This document shows positions 17,421 to 25,900 of a DNA stretch of 35,405 nt, piece by piece. The position numbers were made by a program, and so were the translations under genes. Under the pieces are notes generated by a model. That model made no database searches, was not told where the DNA came from, and saw nothing but the letters and a program-made list of their open reading frames with translations. How positions within the stretch are numbered: position 1 is the stretch's first letter; every line of letters starts with the position of its first letter. Origin of the DNA: CAUPWF01 sp036656795 (lineage in GTDB: Bacteria; Bacillota; Clostridia; Lachnospirales; Lachnospiraceae); contig JAVXHR010000019.1 of NCBI GenBank assembly GCA_036656795.1, positions 1 to 35,405 on the forward strand, in the 5' to 3' direction.

Positions 17421-18458
17421 TTACTTTGTTTCTACATAACGCCTTCTTAACTGTCCACAGGCCCCATCAATATCAGAACCCATTTCTCTTCTTATAGTAA
17501 CATTTATTCCACTTTTTTCAAGTTTATTTTTAAAACTCTCTGCATTCTTTTTGGTTGGTTTCTCATAAGTTCGCTCTTTAATTGGATTTACAGGTATTAA
17601 ATTCAAATGACAATTACGGTGTCGCAATAGATGCATCAGTTCACTTACATCTTCTTCACCATCATTGACTCCTTGCACCAAACTATACTCAAATGTAACT
17701 CTTCTTCCGGTTTGTTTGAAATAATAATCACAGGCTTCTAGAACTTCCTTCAATGGGTATTTATTGGCTACCGGCATCAATACTTGGCGTTTTTCCTGCG
17801 TTGCACCATGCAAAGACAACGCCAATGTAATCTGTAGTCTCATATCCGCTAATTTTCTGATATATGGTACAATTCCACAGGTAGACACTGTAATATTGCG
17901 TTGACTAATATGTAAACCATGTTCATCGCTGAGCATATGTATAAATGTCACAAAATTCTCGTAATTATCCAAAGGTTCTCCTGTCCCCATAATTACTACA
18001 TTGGAAACACGCTCCTGTGACAATCTTTGTATCTGATAAATCTGTCCCAGCATCTCAGATGGTGTCAGATTGCGTTCCAACCCATCTAATGTGGAAGCAC
18101 AAAACTTGCAGCCCATGCGGCACCCCACTTGTGATGAGATGCATACGGAATTCCCATGTTTATATTTCATCAAAACACTTTCTATCACATTGTCATCTTT
18201 TAGTTTAAATAGGAATTTATTTGTACCATCTTCTTTGGATATTTGTCGTTCCAGCATCTGTACCGGCCGAATTTCATACCCCTGCTTCAAACGTTCTCTC
18301 AGTTCTTTGGAAAGATTGGTCATCTGATCAAATTGATCCACCAATTTCACATGTAGCCATTCATAGATTTGTCTGCTGCGATACGTCTTTTCGCCAAAGT
18401 CACTCATCTCTTTTTCAAATTGAGCATATGTGTAAGAACCTATATCTTTCTTATCCAT
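17421..18458 (-). CDS. rlmN: 23S rRNA (adenine2503-C2)/tRNA methyltransferase RlmN
   Basis: Radical-SAM enzyme that methylates C2 of A2503 in 23S rRNA and A37 of some tRNAs, improving translational accuracy. The 345-residue protein has the radical-SAM cluster motif C113-x3-C117-x2-C120 (GCRMGCKFC), GTGEPLDNY, the NLIPVNP loop, and the C-terminal DGACGQLRRR with the second catalytic cysteine. The ribosome site is AAAGGTGA. Its start overlaps the rsmB stop in ATGGATAA (8 bases). Presence of both reactive cysteines indicates an active RlmN; a Cfr-type resistance enzyme is not suggested by the context. Confidence 0.97.
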   Translation of the reverse strand: MDKKDIGSYTYAQFEKEMSDFGEKTYRSRQIYEWLHVKLVDQFDQMTNLSKELRERLKQGYEIRPVQMLERQISKEDGTNKFLFKLKDDNVIESVLMKYKHGNSVCISSQVGCRMGCKFCASTLDGLERNLTPSEMLGQIYQIQRLSQERVSNVVIMGTGEPLDNYENFVTFIHMLSDEHGLHISQRNITVSTCGIVPYIRKLADMRLQITLALSLHGATQEKRQVLMPVANKYPLKEVLEACDYYFKQTGRRVTFEYSLVQGVNDGEEDVSELMHLLRHRNCHLNLIPVNPIKERTYEKPTKKNAESFKNKLEKSGINVTIRREMGSDIDGACGQLRRRYVETK

Positions 18459-19761
18459 GATTCACCTTTCTAAACTTTGCAATAAAGAATCCATCGCTTG
18501 CATCAATACCAGGCAACATCTGTTTCATAGAAGCCAGCTCATACATTGGGTATTCTTTTAAAAACCATGCAACATTTTCTTCATTCTCTTCTTTATGAAT
18601 TGTACATGTGCTATAAATTAAAACACCTTTTTCTTTTGGATAAGCTTGTACAACAGCCAATATCTTCCGTTGCAATACTACAAGCTCTGCCTGCATTGTT
18701 TCTGTCATCTTATATTTAAGATCTGTCTTTTTACCCAGGACTCCTAATCCAGAGCAAGGAAGATCTGCAATCACGATATCTGCTTTCTCTACTGATGCTT
18801 CGTCCCATACGGTGGCATCTTGCTGCACTGCTTTGATATTCATTCTCCCGGAACGTATGATATTTTCTTCTATTAGACTAACCTTATATTCTGTAAGATC
18901 TCTGGCCTCCACATAACCCCCACTAGCTAATCGTTCAGCCATATGTAACGCTTTTCCACCCGGTGCGGCACATACATCAATTACATAATCTCCTACTTGT
19001 GGATCTGCTATCTCCGTTACCAGCATAGAGCTGCTATCCTGCACCTGAAAATCTCCATCTTGAAAGCTCTGCAATTCTGCCAGATAATTATACCCTGAGA
19101 TAAACAACGCATATGCTAACATTGGGTGTTCTTCAACAGTCACTCCTTCTTCCTGAAGTTTTCTGATTAAATCTTCTTTGGTTATCTGCTGTAGGTTGCA
19201 TCGAATCGTCGTTGGTTTCTCTGTCAGGAAATCCTCCAACATGGTAACCACTGTTTCTTTTTCGTATACCGCAAGCCATTGTTGTAGAATCCACTCCGGC
19301 ATGGAGTAACGTATGGACAGATAAGGAATCGTATCCGAGCTGTCAGGATATGAAACCTGCTCCAGATTGCGTTCTATATTACGGAGAACTCCATTCACAA
19401 ACCCTTTTAGATTCACAAATCCTTTTTTTGTCGCAAGCTTTACCGCTTCATTACAGACAGCAGAATTAGGAACACTGTCCATATATTTTAATTGATATAC
19501 AGCGCTCCTAATAATGGTCCGAATAACCGGTTTCATCTTTTGAACTTTTATCTTAGAGAACTGATTAATAATATAATCAAGTTCTATCATATGTTCCAAC
19601 GTTCCTTCCACCACGCGTGTAATAAAGGCACGTTCTTTTTTATCTAAATACTGATATTTGTTTAATGTATGATGCAATACAATATGACTATAAGCGCCGT
19701 CTCTGGTTATTTCCAGTAAGATGCCTAATACGAGTTCTCGTTCACTCACAGTCTTAGTCAT
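18451..19761 (-). CDS. rsmB: 16S rRNA (cytosine967-C5)-methyltransferase RsmB
   Basis: SAM-dependent m5C methyltransferase for position 967 of 16S rRNA. The 436-residue protein has an N-terminal NusB-like RNA-binding domain (about residues 1-135, with KKERAFITRVVEGTLE and NSAVCNEAVKLA). The methyltransferase domain carries the SAM loop VCAAPGGKALHMAE, the DLPCSGLGVLGKK motif with one catalytic Cys, and YSTCTIHKEENEE with the second. Full family length. The ribosome site GGAGG lies within the yugP end, and the start overlaps the yugP stop in ATGACTAA (8 bases). Confidence 0.96.
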   Translation of the reverse strand: MTKTVSERELVLGILLEITRDGAYSHIVLHHTLNKYQYLDKKERAFITRVVEGTLEHMIELDYIINQFSKIKVQKMKPVIRTIIRSAVYQLKYMDSVPNSAVCNEAVKLATKKGFVNLKGFVNGVLRNIERNLEQVSYPDSSDTIPYLSIRYSMPEWILQQWLAVYEKETVVTMLEDFLTEKPTTIRCNLQQITKEDLIRKLQEEGVTVEEHPMLAYALFISGYNYLAELQSFQDGDFQVQDSSSMLVTEIADPQVGDYVIDVCAAPGGKALHMAERLASGGYVEARDLTEYKVSLIEENIIRSGRMNIKAVQQDATVWDEASVEKADIVIADLPCSGLGVLGKKTDLKYKMTETMQAELVVLQRKILAVVQAYPKEKGVLIYSTCTIHKEENEENVAWFLKEYPMYELASMKQMLPGIDASDGFFIAKFRKVNHG

Positions 19762-20446
19762 CTCTTCTTCCTCCTGTTAGTAACAGAATACGTAACAGTT
19801 GTAAAATAGATGCTGCCGCACCTGCCACATAGGTTAATGCCGCTGCATGCAGTACTCTTTTAGTTCCATCTAATTCTTCAGGGTATAACATTCCTGTATC
19901 TCCCAGAATACGAATTGCACGATTGGATGCATTAAATTCTACCGGCAACGTCACCAATTGAAATAGTACAGATAATGTAAATGCTATAATACCCAAATTA
20001 ATAAGCAATGCTGATGTACGACTATTCATAAAGAATCCAACCATAATCAATGGCCACGCCATCATAGATCCAAAATTAGCTACCGGAACCAGTGCACCTC
20101 TCATCTGTAAAGGAACGTACCCTTTTGCATGTTGAATTGCATGTCCACACTCATGTGCCGCAACACCCATAGCCGCAACTGATCTCGCCCCATACGTCGC
20201 ATCTGAAAGTCGAAGTACTTTTCCTCGTGGGTCATAATGATCATTCAATTGTCCTTGAATATGTTCAATACGGACGTCATAGATGCCTGCTCCATGTAGC
20301 ACCTGTTCTGCAGCCTCATGACCGGATAGATTAAGATGGTTTCCTACTTTAGAATATCTGGCAAAGGTACTCTTTACTTTTCCAGATGCCCACATGCATA
20401 ACCCCATACCAATAAATACCAATATAATCGTTGAATCAAAATACAT
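19754..20446 (-). CDS. yugP: Membrane zinc metallopeptidase, YugP type
   Basis: Putative integral-membrane neutral zinc metallopeptidase of the YugP family; its substrate is unknown. The 230-residue protein has an N-terminal hydrophobic helix (about residues 5-20), the zinc motif HECGH (98-102), and further hydrophobic helices (about 125-170). The LPVEFNASNRA block (around 170) supplies the probable third zinc ligand Glu. Two more hydrophobic stretches lie near the C-terminus. It lies between fmt and rsmB, a common position in Clostridia. The start follows GGGAGGT. Confidence 0.92.
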   Translation of the reverse strand: MYFDSTIILVFIGMGLCMWASGKVKSTFARYSKVGNHLNLSGHEAAEQVLHGAGIYDVRIEHIQGQLNDHYDPRGKVLRLSDATYGARSVAAMGVAAHECGHAIQHAKGYVPLQMRGALVPVANFGSMMAWPLIMVGFFMNSRTSALLINLGIIAFTLSVLFQLVTLPVEFNASNRAIRILGDTGMLYPEELDGTKRVLHAAALTYVAGAAASILQLLRILLLTGGRRDD

Positions 20447-20546
20447 GTTATTACCTCCCGATTTTTACATTTATGTCAGATGTTGCTGTTGACTTTCTAG
20501 GTATTATATACTACTTCTTAACAAAATACCGGCTGTTCACAGATTT

Positions 20547-21476
20547 TTAAGATAATTTTAATCCTTCCTTTATCTGATATCCTCGTAAAAATGCTTCTGC
20601 TGCCATACGCTTCTTTCCCGGAATCTGCAATTCCTCCACACATAACAGTCCATCACCTGTCTGCACACAAAATGACTCCTTTTCCACTTTCACAATGGTT
20701 CCCACAGGCTCTGCTGTGGTAGCGTGTACAACATGTGCGCTCCATATCTTCATAATCTTTTCATTCCAATAGGTATATGCACTTGGCCATGGATTTAGTC
20801 CACGAATCAATCGTTCAATGGCCATCGCATCCTTCGTCCAATCAATCTGTCCCAATTGCTTGTCTAACATTCTTGCATATGCAGTGGTACTCTCTCCTTG
20901 TTCTTCAAATGTTGCCGTTCCTGCCACAAGCGCTTGTAACGTCTCTACACATAACGTGGCACCCGCTGCTGCCAACTTGTCATGAAGACTCCCACCTGTC
21001 TCTTTTTCTTCTATCGGAACCTGAGTTTTCAAAATCATATCCCCTGTATCTAATCCAATATCCATCTGCATAGTGGTCACACCCGTTACATGCTCGCCTT
21101 CAATAATCGACCACTGAATTGGTGCAGCTCCACGGTATTTAGGTAAAAGTGATGCATGTACATTGATGCAGCCATAAGGAGTCATCTCCAGAATCTGCTT
21201 TGGTAAAATCTGACCAAATGCTATCACTACCATGACATCAGCCTCATAGGACCTTAACTTATCTACACATTCTTTTTCTCGTATTTTCAACGGTTGATAC
21301 ACCGGAATCTGATGTTTTATTGCCATCTCTTTGACCGGTGTATATTGCACTGCTTTCCCACGGCCCTTTGCCCTATCCGGTTGTGTAACAACTAATACAA
21401 CTTCATGACCCGCTTCTAGAATCTTCTCTAATGTTCCAACTGAAAAATCCGGGGTACCCATAAATATGACTTTCAT
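20547..21476 (-). CDS. fmt: Methionyl-tRNA formyltransferase
   Basis: Formylates initiator Met-tRNA using 10-formyl-tetrahydrofolate, which is needed for normal translation start. The 309-residue protein has an N-terminal formyltransferase fold starting MKVIFMGTPDFSVGTLE, the catalytic Asn/His block NVHASLLPKYRGAAPIQWSI (about residues 105-124), and the catalytic Asp within MQMDIGLDTGDM. The C-terminal OB-like tRNA-binding domain is complete. It follows def by 40 bases. The 100-base gap after it (20447-20546) has no clear terminator, so the run probably continues into yugP. Confidence 0.97.
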   Translation of the reverse strand: MKVIFMGTPDFSVGTLEKILEAGHEVVLVVTQPDRAKGRGKAVQYTPVKEMAIKHQIPVYQPLKIREKECVDKLRSYEADVMVVIAFGQILPKQILEMTPYGCINVHASLLPKYRGAAPIQWSIIEGEHVTGVTTMQMDIGLDTGDMILKTQVPIEEKETGGSLHDKLAAAGATLCVETLQALVAGTATFEEQGESTTAYARMLDKQLGQIDWTKDAMAIERLIRGLNPWPSAYTYWNEKIMKIWSAHVVHATTAEPVGTIVKVEKESFCVQTGDGLLCVEELQIPGKKRMAAEAFLRGYQIKEGLKLS

Positions 21477-21516
21477 TCATATTCTCCTATTCCTTGATCT
21501 ATGCTTTCTCTATATA

Positions 21517-21987
21517 CTATTCCTCGATATGCTCTGCATCTTTTAACTCGCCCTCTATATGGCTTACATAAAGTTCGCCTTCCAAATGGTCAATCTCGTG
21601 ACAGAATGCACGTGCTAAAAGTTCATCGCCTTCATAGAATACTTCTTCCATTTCTTCATTCAACGCTTTTACTCTTACATGATTGGGTCTTGTAACAGTT
21701 CCAACCTTACCAGGTACACTTAGACACGCCTCATCTCCTGTCTGTTCTCCTTCTCTTTCTACAATAACCGGATTGATTAAGACAATAGGCTCATCATAGA
21801 CATCAATAACCACAATTCGTTTTAAGATACCTACTTGAGATGCCGCAAGTCCAACGCCCATCTTGTCATACATCGTATCAAACATATCATCAATTAATAA
21901 TTTTGTTCGTAACGTCATCTTAGTTACTTCTTTGCATGGTTTGGTTAACACTTCGTCTCCCCATTCTCTTACTCTTCTAATTGCCAT
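21517..21987 (-). CDS. def: Peptide deformylase
   Basis: Removes the N-formyl group from new proteins, reversing what fmt adds. The 156-residue protein has the three deformylase motifs: GVGLAASQVG, EACLSVPG (usual form EGCLS; the Gly is Ala here, the metal Cys is kept) and HEIDHLEG with the metal-binding HExxH. The start follows AAGGAGA at good spacing, 11 bases after the priA stop. The short acidic C-terminal tail (ELKDAEHIEE) is typical of the type 1 Clostridial form. Confidence 0.97.
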   Translation of the reverse strand: MAIRRVREWGDEVLTKPCKEVTKMTLRTKLLIDDMFDTMYDKMGVGLAASQVGILKRIVVIDVYDEPIVLINPVIVEREGEQTGDEACLSVPGKVGTVTRPNHVRVKALNEEMEEVFYEGDELLARAFCHEIDHLEGELYVSHIEGELKDAEHIEE

Positions 21988-21998
21988 ACCTATTCTCC

Positions 21999-24227
21999 TT
22001 AAAATATATTCATGGGATTGAAATCGAATTGTACTCTTACTTTATCAAATCCTGAATTCAGTTCCATATATTGCTCTAGTTTATTCTTTATCCCAATAAG
22101 TGTATCATATTTTTCTTCTTTTAGATAAATAATTCTGCGATATACATCTCTTACCTTGCCTACATAAGGGCTTGTTGGTCCAATAATCTGTAGGTGTTCC
22201 GATTGATTGACCTTTTCAATGTATTCTTTTAGATATTTACTTGCCATATCTAACAACGGTTCCTCTTCACAAGATATTAGAATTGCCAATAATTGTTCTA
22301 CCGGAGGATATCCCATCAACTTACGATATCCAATTTCTTCCTCGTAAAATCCTGCATAATCCTGGTTTGATGCACAGACAATACTGTAATGCTCTGGACT
22401 GTACGTTTGAATGACAACCTCTCCCTTTTTTTCGCCACGTCCAGCTCTTCCAGCTGCTTGTGTTAATAATTGAAAGGTTCGCTCTCCCGCACGATAATCA
22501 TCTGCATACAACGAAAGATCGGCCGCCAACACACCCACCAACGTAACATTGGGGAAATCATGTCCTTTGACAATCATCTGAGTTCCAATTAGGATATCTG
22601 CCTCTTGATTTGCAAATGCTGACAAAATCTTTTCATGTCCGTCTTTCTCTTTGGTAGTATCCATATCCATACGTAATGTTCGTGCTTGTGGATATGTCCG
22701 TTTTATTAGCTCTTCAATCTGTTGTGTACCTGCCCGAAACCCACCAATATGTTTTGACCCACAAGCAGGACATGTATCAACCTGTGGTTCTTCATATCCA
22801 CAATAGTGACAGACCAATTTCCCATTTTTATGACTTGCTAAAGATACATCGCAATGAGGACATTTTACTACATATCCACAAGACCTGCAAGCAGTGAATC
22901 CTGCATATCCACGTCTATTAATAAACAGCATACTCTGTTCCTTCTTTTGTAAACGGTCTTCCAACAACATCCGTAATTGATCACTCAAGATAGAACGATT
23001 CCCATTCTTTAATTCTGCTCGCAAATCTACTGTATATATCGTTGGCATCTTGCGCATCTCCACCCGATTCTGCAGTTCCAGTAATGTATATTCTTTGATC
23101 GTTGTTCGATAGAATGCTTCCAGCGATGGCGTCGCCGAACCTAACACCACACTTGCATGTTCCAGTTTTCCTCTGGCAACAGCGACTTCTCTTGCATGAT
23201 ATCTTGGTATCTGCTCGCTTTTATATGTGGTTTCATGTTCCTCGTCTATTACAATGAGTCCAAGGTTGGGAAAGGGTGTAAATAATGCAGAACGTGGTCC
23301 TATCATGACATCAATATCCTGTGCTTTGGCACGCATCATCTGGTCATATCGTTCTCCTGCGGAGAGTCTGGAATTCATAATGGACACACGCTCTCCAAAC
23401 CGTTGGTAGAAACGCATCACCGTCTGGTAAGTAAGTGCAATCTCTGGAATTAACACAATTGCCTGCTGCCCTTGTTCAATGACACGTCCAATCATCTCCA
23501 TATATACTTCTGTTTTCCCACTTCCGGTCACCCCGTGGAGCAGATATGTCCCACGTATGTCTTCTTCAAACTCTTTCCAAAACCGTTTGATTGCCTGCTG
23601 TTGCTCTAGCGTATATGTCACTGTTGTCTCTTCCTGTATATGGTTCTTAATGGGATTGCGATAGACCTGTTCACTTTCGATTACCAAAACTCCCTGTTCC
23701 TCCAACGCTTTCATAACTGCCATGGTAATATTTAATTTTTTTGTAACCAACTCATATGCAATCACAGGTGTATCCAACAAAGCCGCCAATAATCTTGCTC
23801 TGGCATGCTGATTTTTTTTTAGATAATAGTCTAGTTTTTCTTTTCCTGCCAATTCGTCTAATACCAATCGCACCTGTCGTTTGACCTTCGCACGTTCTTG
23901 CTGTTTGATTGGCAAAACAGTCTTCAATGCCTGAATCATAGTTCCACCATAATGCTCTTTCATCCACGCCGCCAATGCAACTAATTTTGATTCTATTGCA
24001 ATACTTTTATTTGCAATCTCTTTGATATTCTTAATCTTGTCTGCATCATAAGTACAAGTTGTGGAAAACCCCACAATATACCCCTTTGTATCACGATTTC
24101 CACGACCAAAAGGAACCAAGACTTCCATACCTACCTGAAGCACCCCCTCCAGCTCAGAAGGGATGCTGTATTGAAAAATTTTATCTAATTTTTCATGTGT
24201 AATGTCTATGATAATATTTGCGTACAT
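21999..24227 (-). CDS. priA: Primosomal protein N' (replication restart helicase PriA)
   Basis: 3'-to-5' DNA helicase that recognises stalled forks and reloads the replicative helicase. The 742-residue protein has an N-terminal 3'-DNA-binding domain (MYANIIIDITHEKLDKIFQY and VLVPFGRGNRDTKGYIVG), Walker A GVTGSGKTEVY (about residue 233), a DEEH box (about 325), and eight zinc-binding cysteines in pairs (CRSC, CPHC, CHYC, CPAC). Helicase C motifs GTQMIVKGHDFPNVT and TQAAGRAGRG follow. All domains are present. It lies 16 bases after murE with ribosome site AGGTGA. Confidence 0.97.
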   Translation of the reverse strand: MYANIIIDITHEKLDKIFQYSIPSELEGVLQVGMEVLVPFGRGNRDTKGYIVGFSTTCTYDADKIKNIKEIANKSIAIESKLVALAAWMKEHYGGTMIQALKTVLPIKQQERAKVKRQVRLVLDELAGKEKLDYYLKKNQHARARLLAALLDTPVIAYELVTKKLNITMAVMKALEEQGVLVIESEQVYRNPIKNHIQEETTVTYTLEQQQAIKRFWKEFEEDIRGTYLLHGVTGSGKTEVYMEMIGRVIEQGQQAIVLIPEIALTYQTVMRFYQRFGERVSIMNSRLSAGERYDQMMRAKAQDIDVMIGPRSALFTPFPNLGLIVIDEEHETTYKSEQIPRYHAREVAVARGKLEHASVVLGSATPSLEAFYRTTIKEYTLLELQNRVEMRKMPTIYTVDLRAELKNGNRSILSDQLRMLLEDRLQKKEQSMLFINRRGYAGFTACRSCGYVVKCPHCDVSLASHKNGKLVCHYCGYEEPQVDTCPACGSKHIGGFRAGTQQIEELIKRTYPQARTLRMDMDTTKEKDGHEKILSAFANQEADILIGTQMIVKGHDFPNVTLVGVLAADLSLYADDYRAGERTFQLLTQAAGRAGRGEKKGEVVIQTYSPEHYSIVCASNQDYAGFYEEEIGYRKLMGYPPVEQLLAILISCEEEPLLDMASKYLKEYIEKVNQSEHLQIIGPTSPYVGKVRDVYRRIIYLKEEKYDTLIGIKNKLEQYMELNSGFDKVRVQFDFNPMNIF

Positions 24228-24243
24228 CTTGTCACCTTTTCTT

Positions 24244-25725
24244 CTATGTAAGTATTGTACTTTGTAAAATTTCTCGAACTATTTCCCGTTCATCTAATGG
24301 ATAACGTATTCCTTGTATCTCCTGATATGTCTCATGACCTTTTCCTGCCAGCACAATAATATCTCCAACTTCCGCATGTTCTATCGCATATCTAATCGCT
24401 TCTCTGCGACTGCATATCTCCACATACTTTCCAGAAGTCTGAAGCATTCCTTGCCTAACATCATCTATAATCGCCTGTGGGTCTTCTTTTCTCGGATTAT
24501 CCGAGGTAATAATGGTAAAATCCGCTAATCTCCCGGCCACCTCACCCATCTGGTATCTACGTCCTCTTGCGCGATTCCCTCCACACCCAAAGACGCACAC
24601 CAATCGATGTGGCTGATACAATCGCAAGGTTGTTAAGAGGCTTTCCAGACTCAAAGCATTATGTGCATAATCAATCAACAACACATAGTCCTTAGAAACG
24701 GTAATGCGTTCTACTCTTCCCCTCATCTGAACACTTTTCAATCCTTGTAGCATCTGAGAATCCGAGACTTTAAAATGTCTACAAACTGCAATTGCCGCGA
24801 GTGAATTATAGACACTAAACCGACCCGGCATATAAACCTTGATTGGTAGTTTCAAAACCCCATTGGTCTGATAAGCAACTCCAAGTTTTTCTTCTTCCCG
24901 TAACAACTGCATCTGCTCTGCCTGAAGAGTAACCTCTCTTCCGAATCCATAACTCTCCACCTTGCAAGTTGCCCGATCAAATATCTCTGTAAAATAAGGG
25001 TCATCACCATTTCCAATCCCTATCTTGCATTGTCGAAACAGAAGACTCTTGCAATACTTATAGTTTTCAAAATTCACATGTTCCTCCGGTCCAATATGAT
25101 CTTGCCCAAGGTTGGTAAAAACCCCATAATCAAATACAATACCCGCCGTTCTATGCAGCATCAATCCTTGGGAAGATACCTCCATCACTACAACATCACA
25201 GCCCTCTTTTTTCATCTCAGCCAGATATTGTTGCAACAAAATGGACTCTGGAGTCGTATTTCTGGAATGAATCACCCGATGACCGATTATCACTTCCACT
25301 GTTCCTATAAGACCAACCTTATACCCTGCATTTTCTAAGATAGACTTAATCATGTAGGTGGTCGTTGTCTTTCCTTTCGTTCCCGTAATTCCTATCATAT
25401 ACATACTTCTTGAGGGAGCTCCATAGTATATTGTGGCCATTTGTGCCAAAGCACACCTTGTATTCTCCACTAAAATCACGGTTACATGATGTGGTATTAT
25501 TGCTCGTTGTAGGATATCTTCCTGCTCACATACAATTGCTACAACACCTTGCTGTATTACTTCTTTTATGTGTTGGTGGCCATCTGTAATCGCACCTGCA
25601 ATACAGATAAAGGCATCTCCTTTTTGTACTTTACGAGAATCATTGACAATTTCTAGAATCTCGCACTCCGTAGTTCCCTGTAACACCTTGTATGACATCT
25701 CCATAAGTAGTTCCACAAGTTTCAT
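24244..25725 (-). CDS. murE: UDP-MurNAc-L-Ala-D-Glu:meso-diaminopimelate ligase
   Basis: Adds the third amino acid to the peptidoglycan stem peptide in the cytoplasm. The 493-residue Mur ligase has an N-terminal UDP-binding domain (VNDSRKVQKGDAFICI), the ATP loop GTKGKTTTTYM, the central block TTPESILLQQYL, and the carbamylated-lysine region FENYKYCKSLLF. The specificity motif DNPR lies at residues 409-412, which in characterised MurE enzymes marks meso-diaminopimelate rather than lysine. GKGHETYQ lies near the C-terminus. The TTG at 25731 is in frame, but the ATG at 25725 has AGGAGT at 25734-25739, so I use the ATG. It is the first gene of the run down to thiN, and a second MurE-like gene lies 1.1 kb away. 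Confidence 0.95.
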   Translation of the reverse strand: MKLVELLMEMSYKVLQGTTECEILEIVNDSRKVQKGDAFICIAGAITDGHQHIKEVIQQGVVAIVCEQEDILQRAIIPHHVTVILVENTRCALAQMATIYYGAPSRSMYMIGITGTKGKTTTTYMIKSILENAGYKVGLIGTVEVIIGHRVIHSRNTTPESILLQQYLAEMKKEGCDVVVMEVSSQGLMLHRTAGIVFDYGVFTNLGQDHIGPEEHVNFENYKYCKSLLFRQCKIGIGNGDDPYFTEIFDRATCKVESYGFGREVTLQAEQMQLLREEEKLGVAYQTNGVLKLPIKVYMPGRFSVYNSLAAIAVCRHFKVSDSQMLQGLKSVQMRGRVERITVSKDYVLLIDYAHNALSLESLLTTLRLYQPHRLVCVFGCGGNRARGRRYQMGEVAGRLADFTIITSDNPRKEDPQAIIDDVRQGMLQTSGKYVEICSRREAIRYAIEHAEVGDIIVLAGKGHETYQEIQGIRYPLDEREIVREILQSTILT

Positions 25726-25763
25726 ATACAAGCACTCCTGTAAATACTTCCTTATGATAGTAT

Positions 25764-25789
25764 AAGAATATCATAATTAAGATATTCTT
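25764..25789. promoter_or_regulatory. 9-bp inverted repeat, candidate operator between murE and arginase
   Basis: Perfect arms AAGAATATC (25764-25772) and GATATTCTT (25781-25789), separated by 8 AT-rich bases. It covers the spacer and -10 of the probable murE promoter and lies 34 bases upstream of the arginase -35. It has no T-run, so an operator is more likely than a terminator. The binding protein is unknown. Confidence 0.55.
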
Positions 25790-25793
25790 GCAA
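25765..25793 (-). promoter_or_regulatory. Probable promoter of the murE-priA operon
   Basis: On the minus strand: -35 TTGCAA (25788-25793, four of six), a 17-bp spacer, and -10 TATTCT (25765-25770, four of six). It lies about 40 bases before the murE start. A perfect inverted repeat occupies the same bases, so this site may be regulated. Confidence 0.5.
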
Positions 25794-25822
25794 AATAAAA
25801 GTCGGACATGTCTGCATTCATT

Positions 25823-25851
25823 TTGCAATATTTAGTAACATATGCTATAAT
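25823..25851 (+). promoter_or_regulatory. Promoter of the arginase-family gene
   Basis: -35 TTGCAA (25823-25828, four of six), a 17-bp spacer, and -10 TATAAT (25846-25851, perfect). It lies 49 bases before the ATG at 25901 and is divergent from the murE promoter. Confidence 0.75.
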
Positions 25852-25900
25852 GTTTTGCTACAGGGAATTTTCCCATATTTTACACTCAATGGAGGTTATT

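Noticed and set aside
20447..20546. Separate promoter for yugP
   Set aside because: A TATAAT occurs in the gap, but no acceptable -35 lies 16-18 bases upstream and there is no terminator after fmt, so readthrough is the simpler explanation.
25808..25900. N-terminal extension of the arginase by 31 residues
   Set aside because: The extension contains the promoter -10 box and lacks a ribosome site; GGAGG directly precedes the ATG at 25901, where the conserved fold begins.
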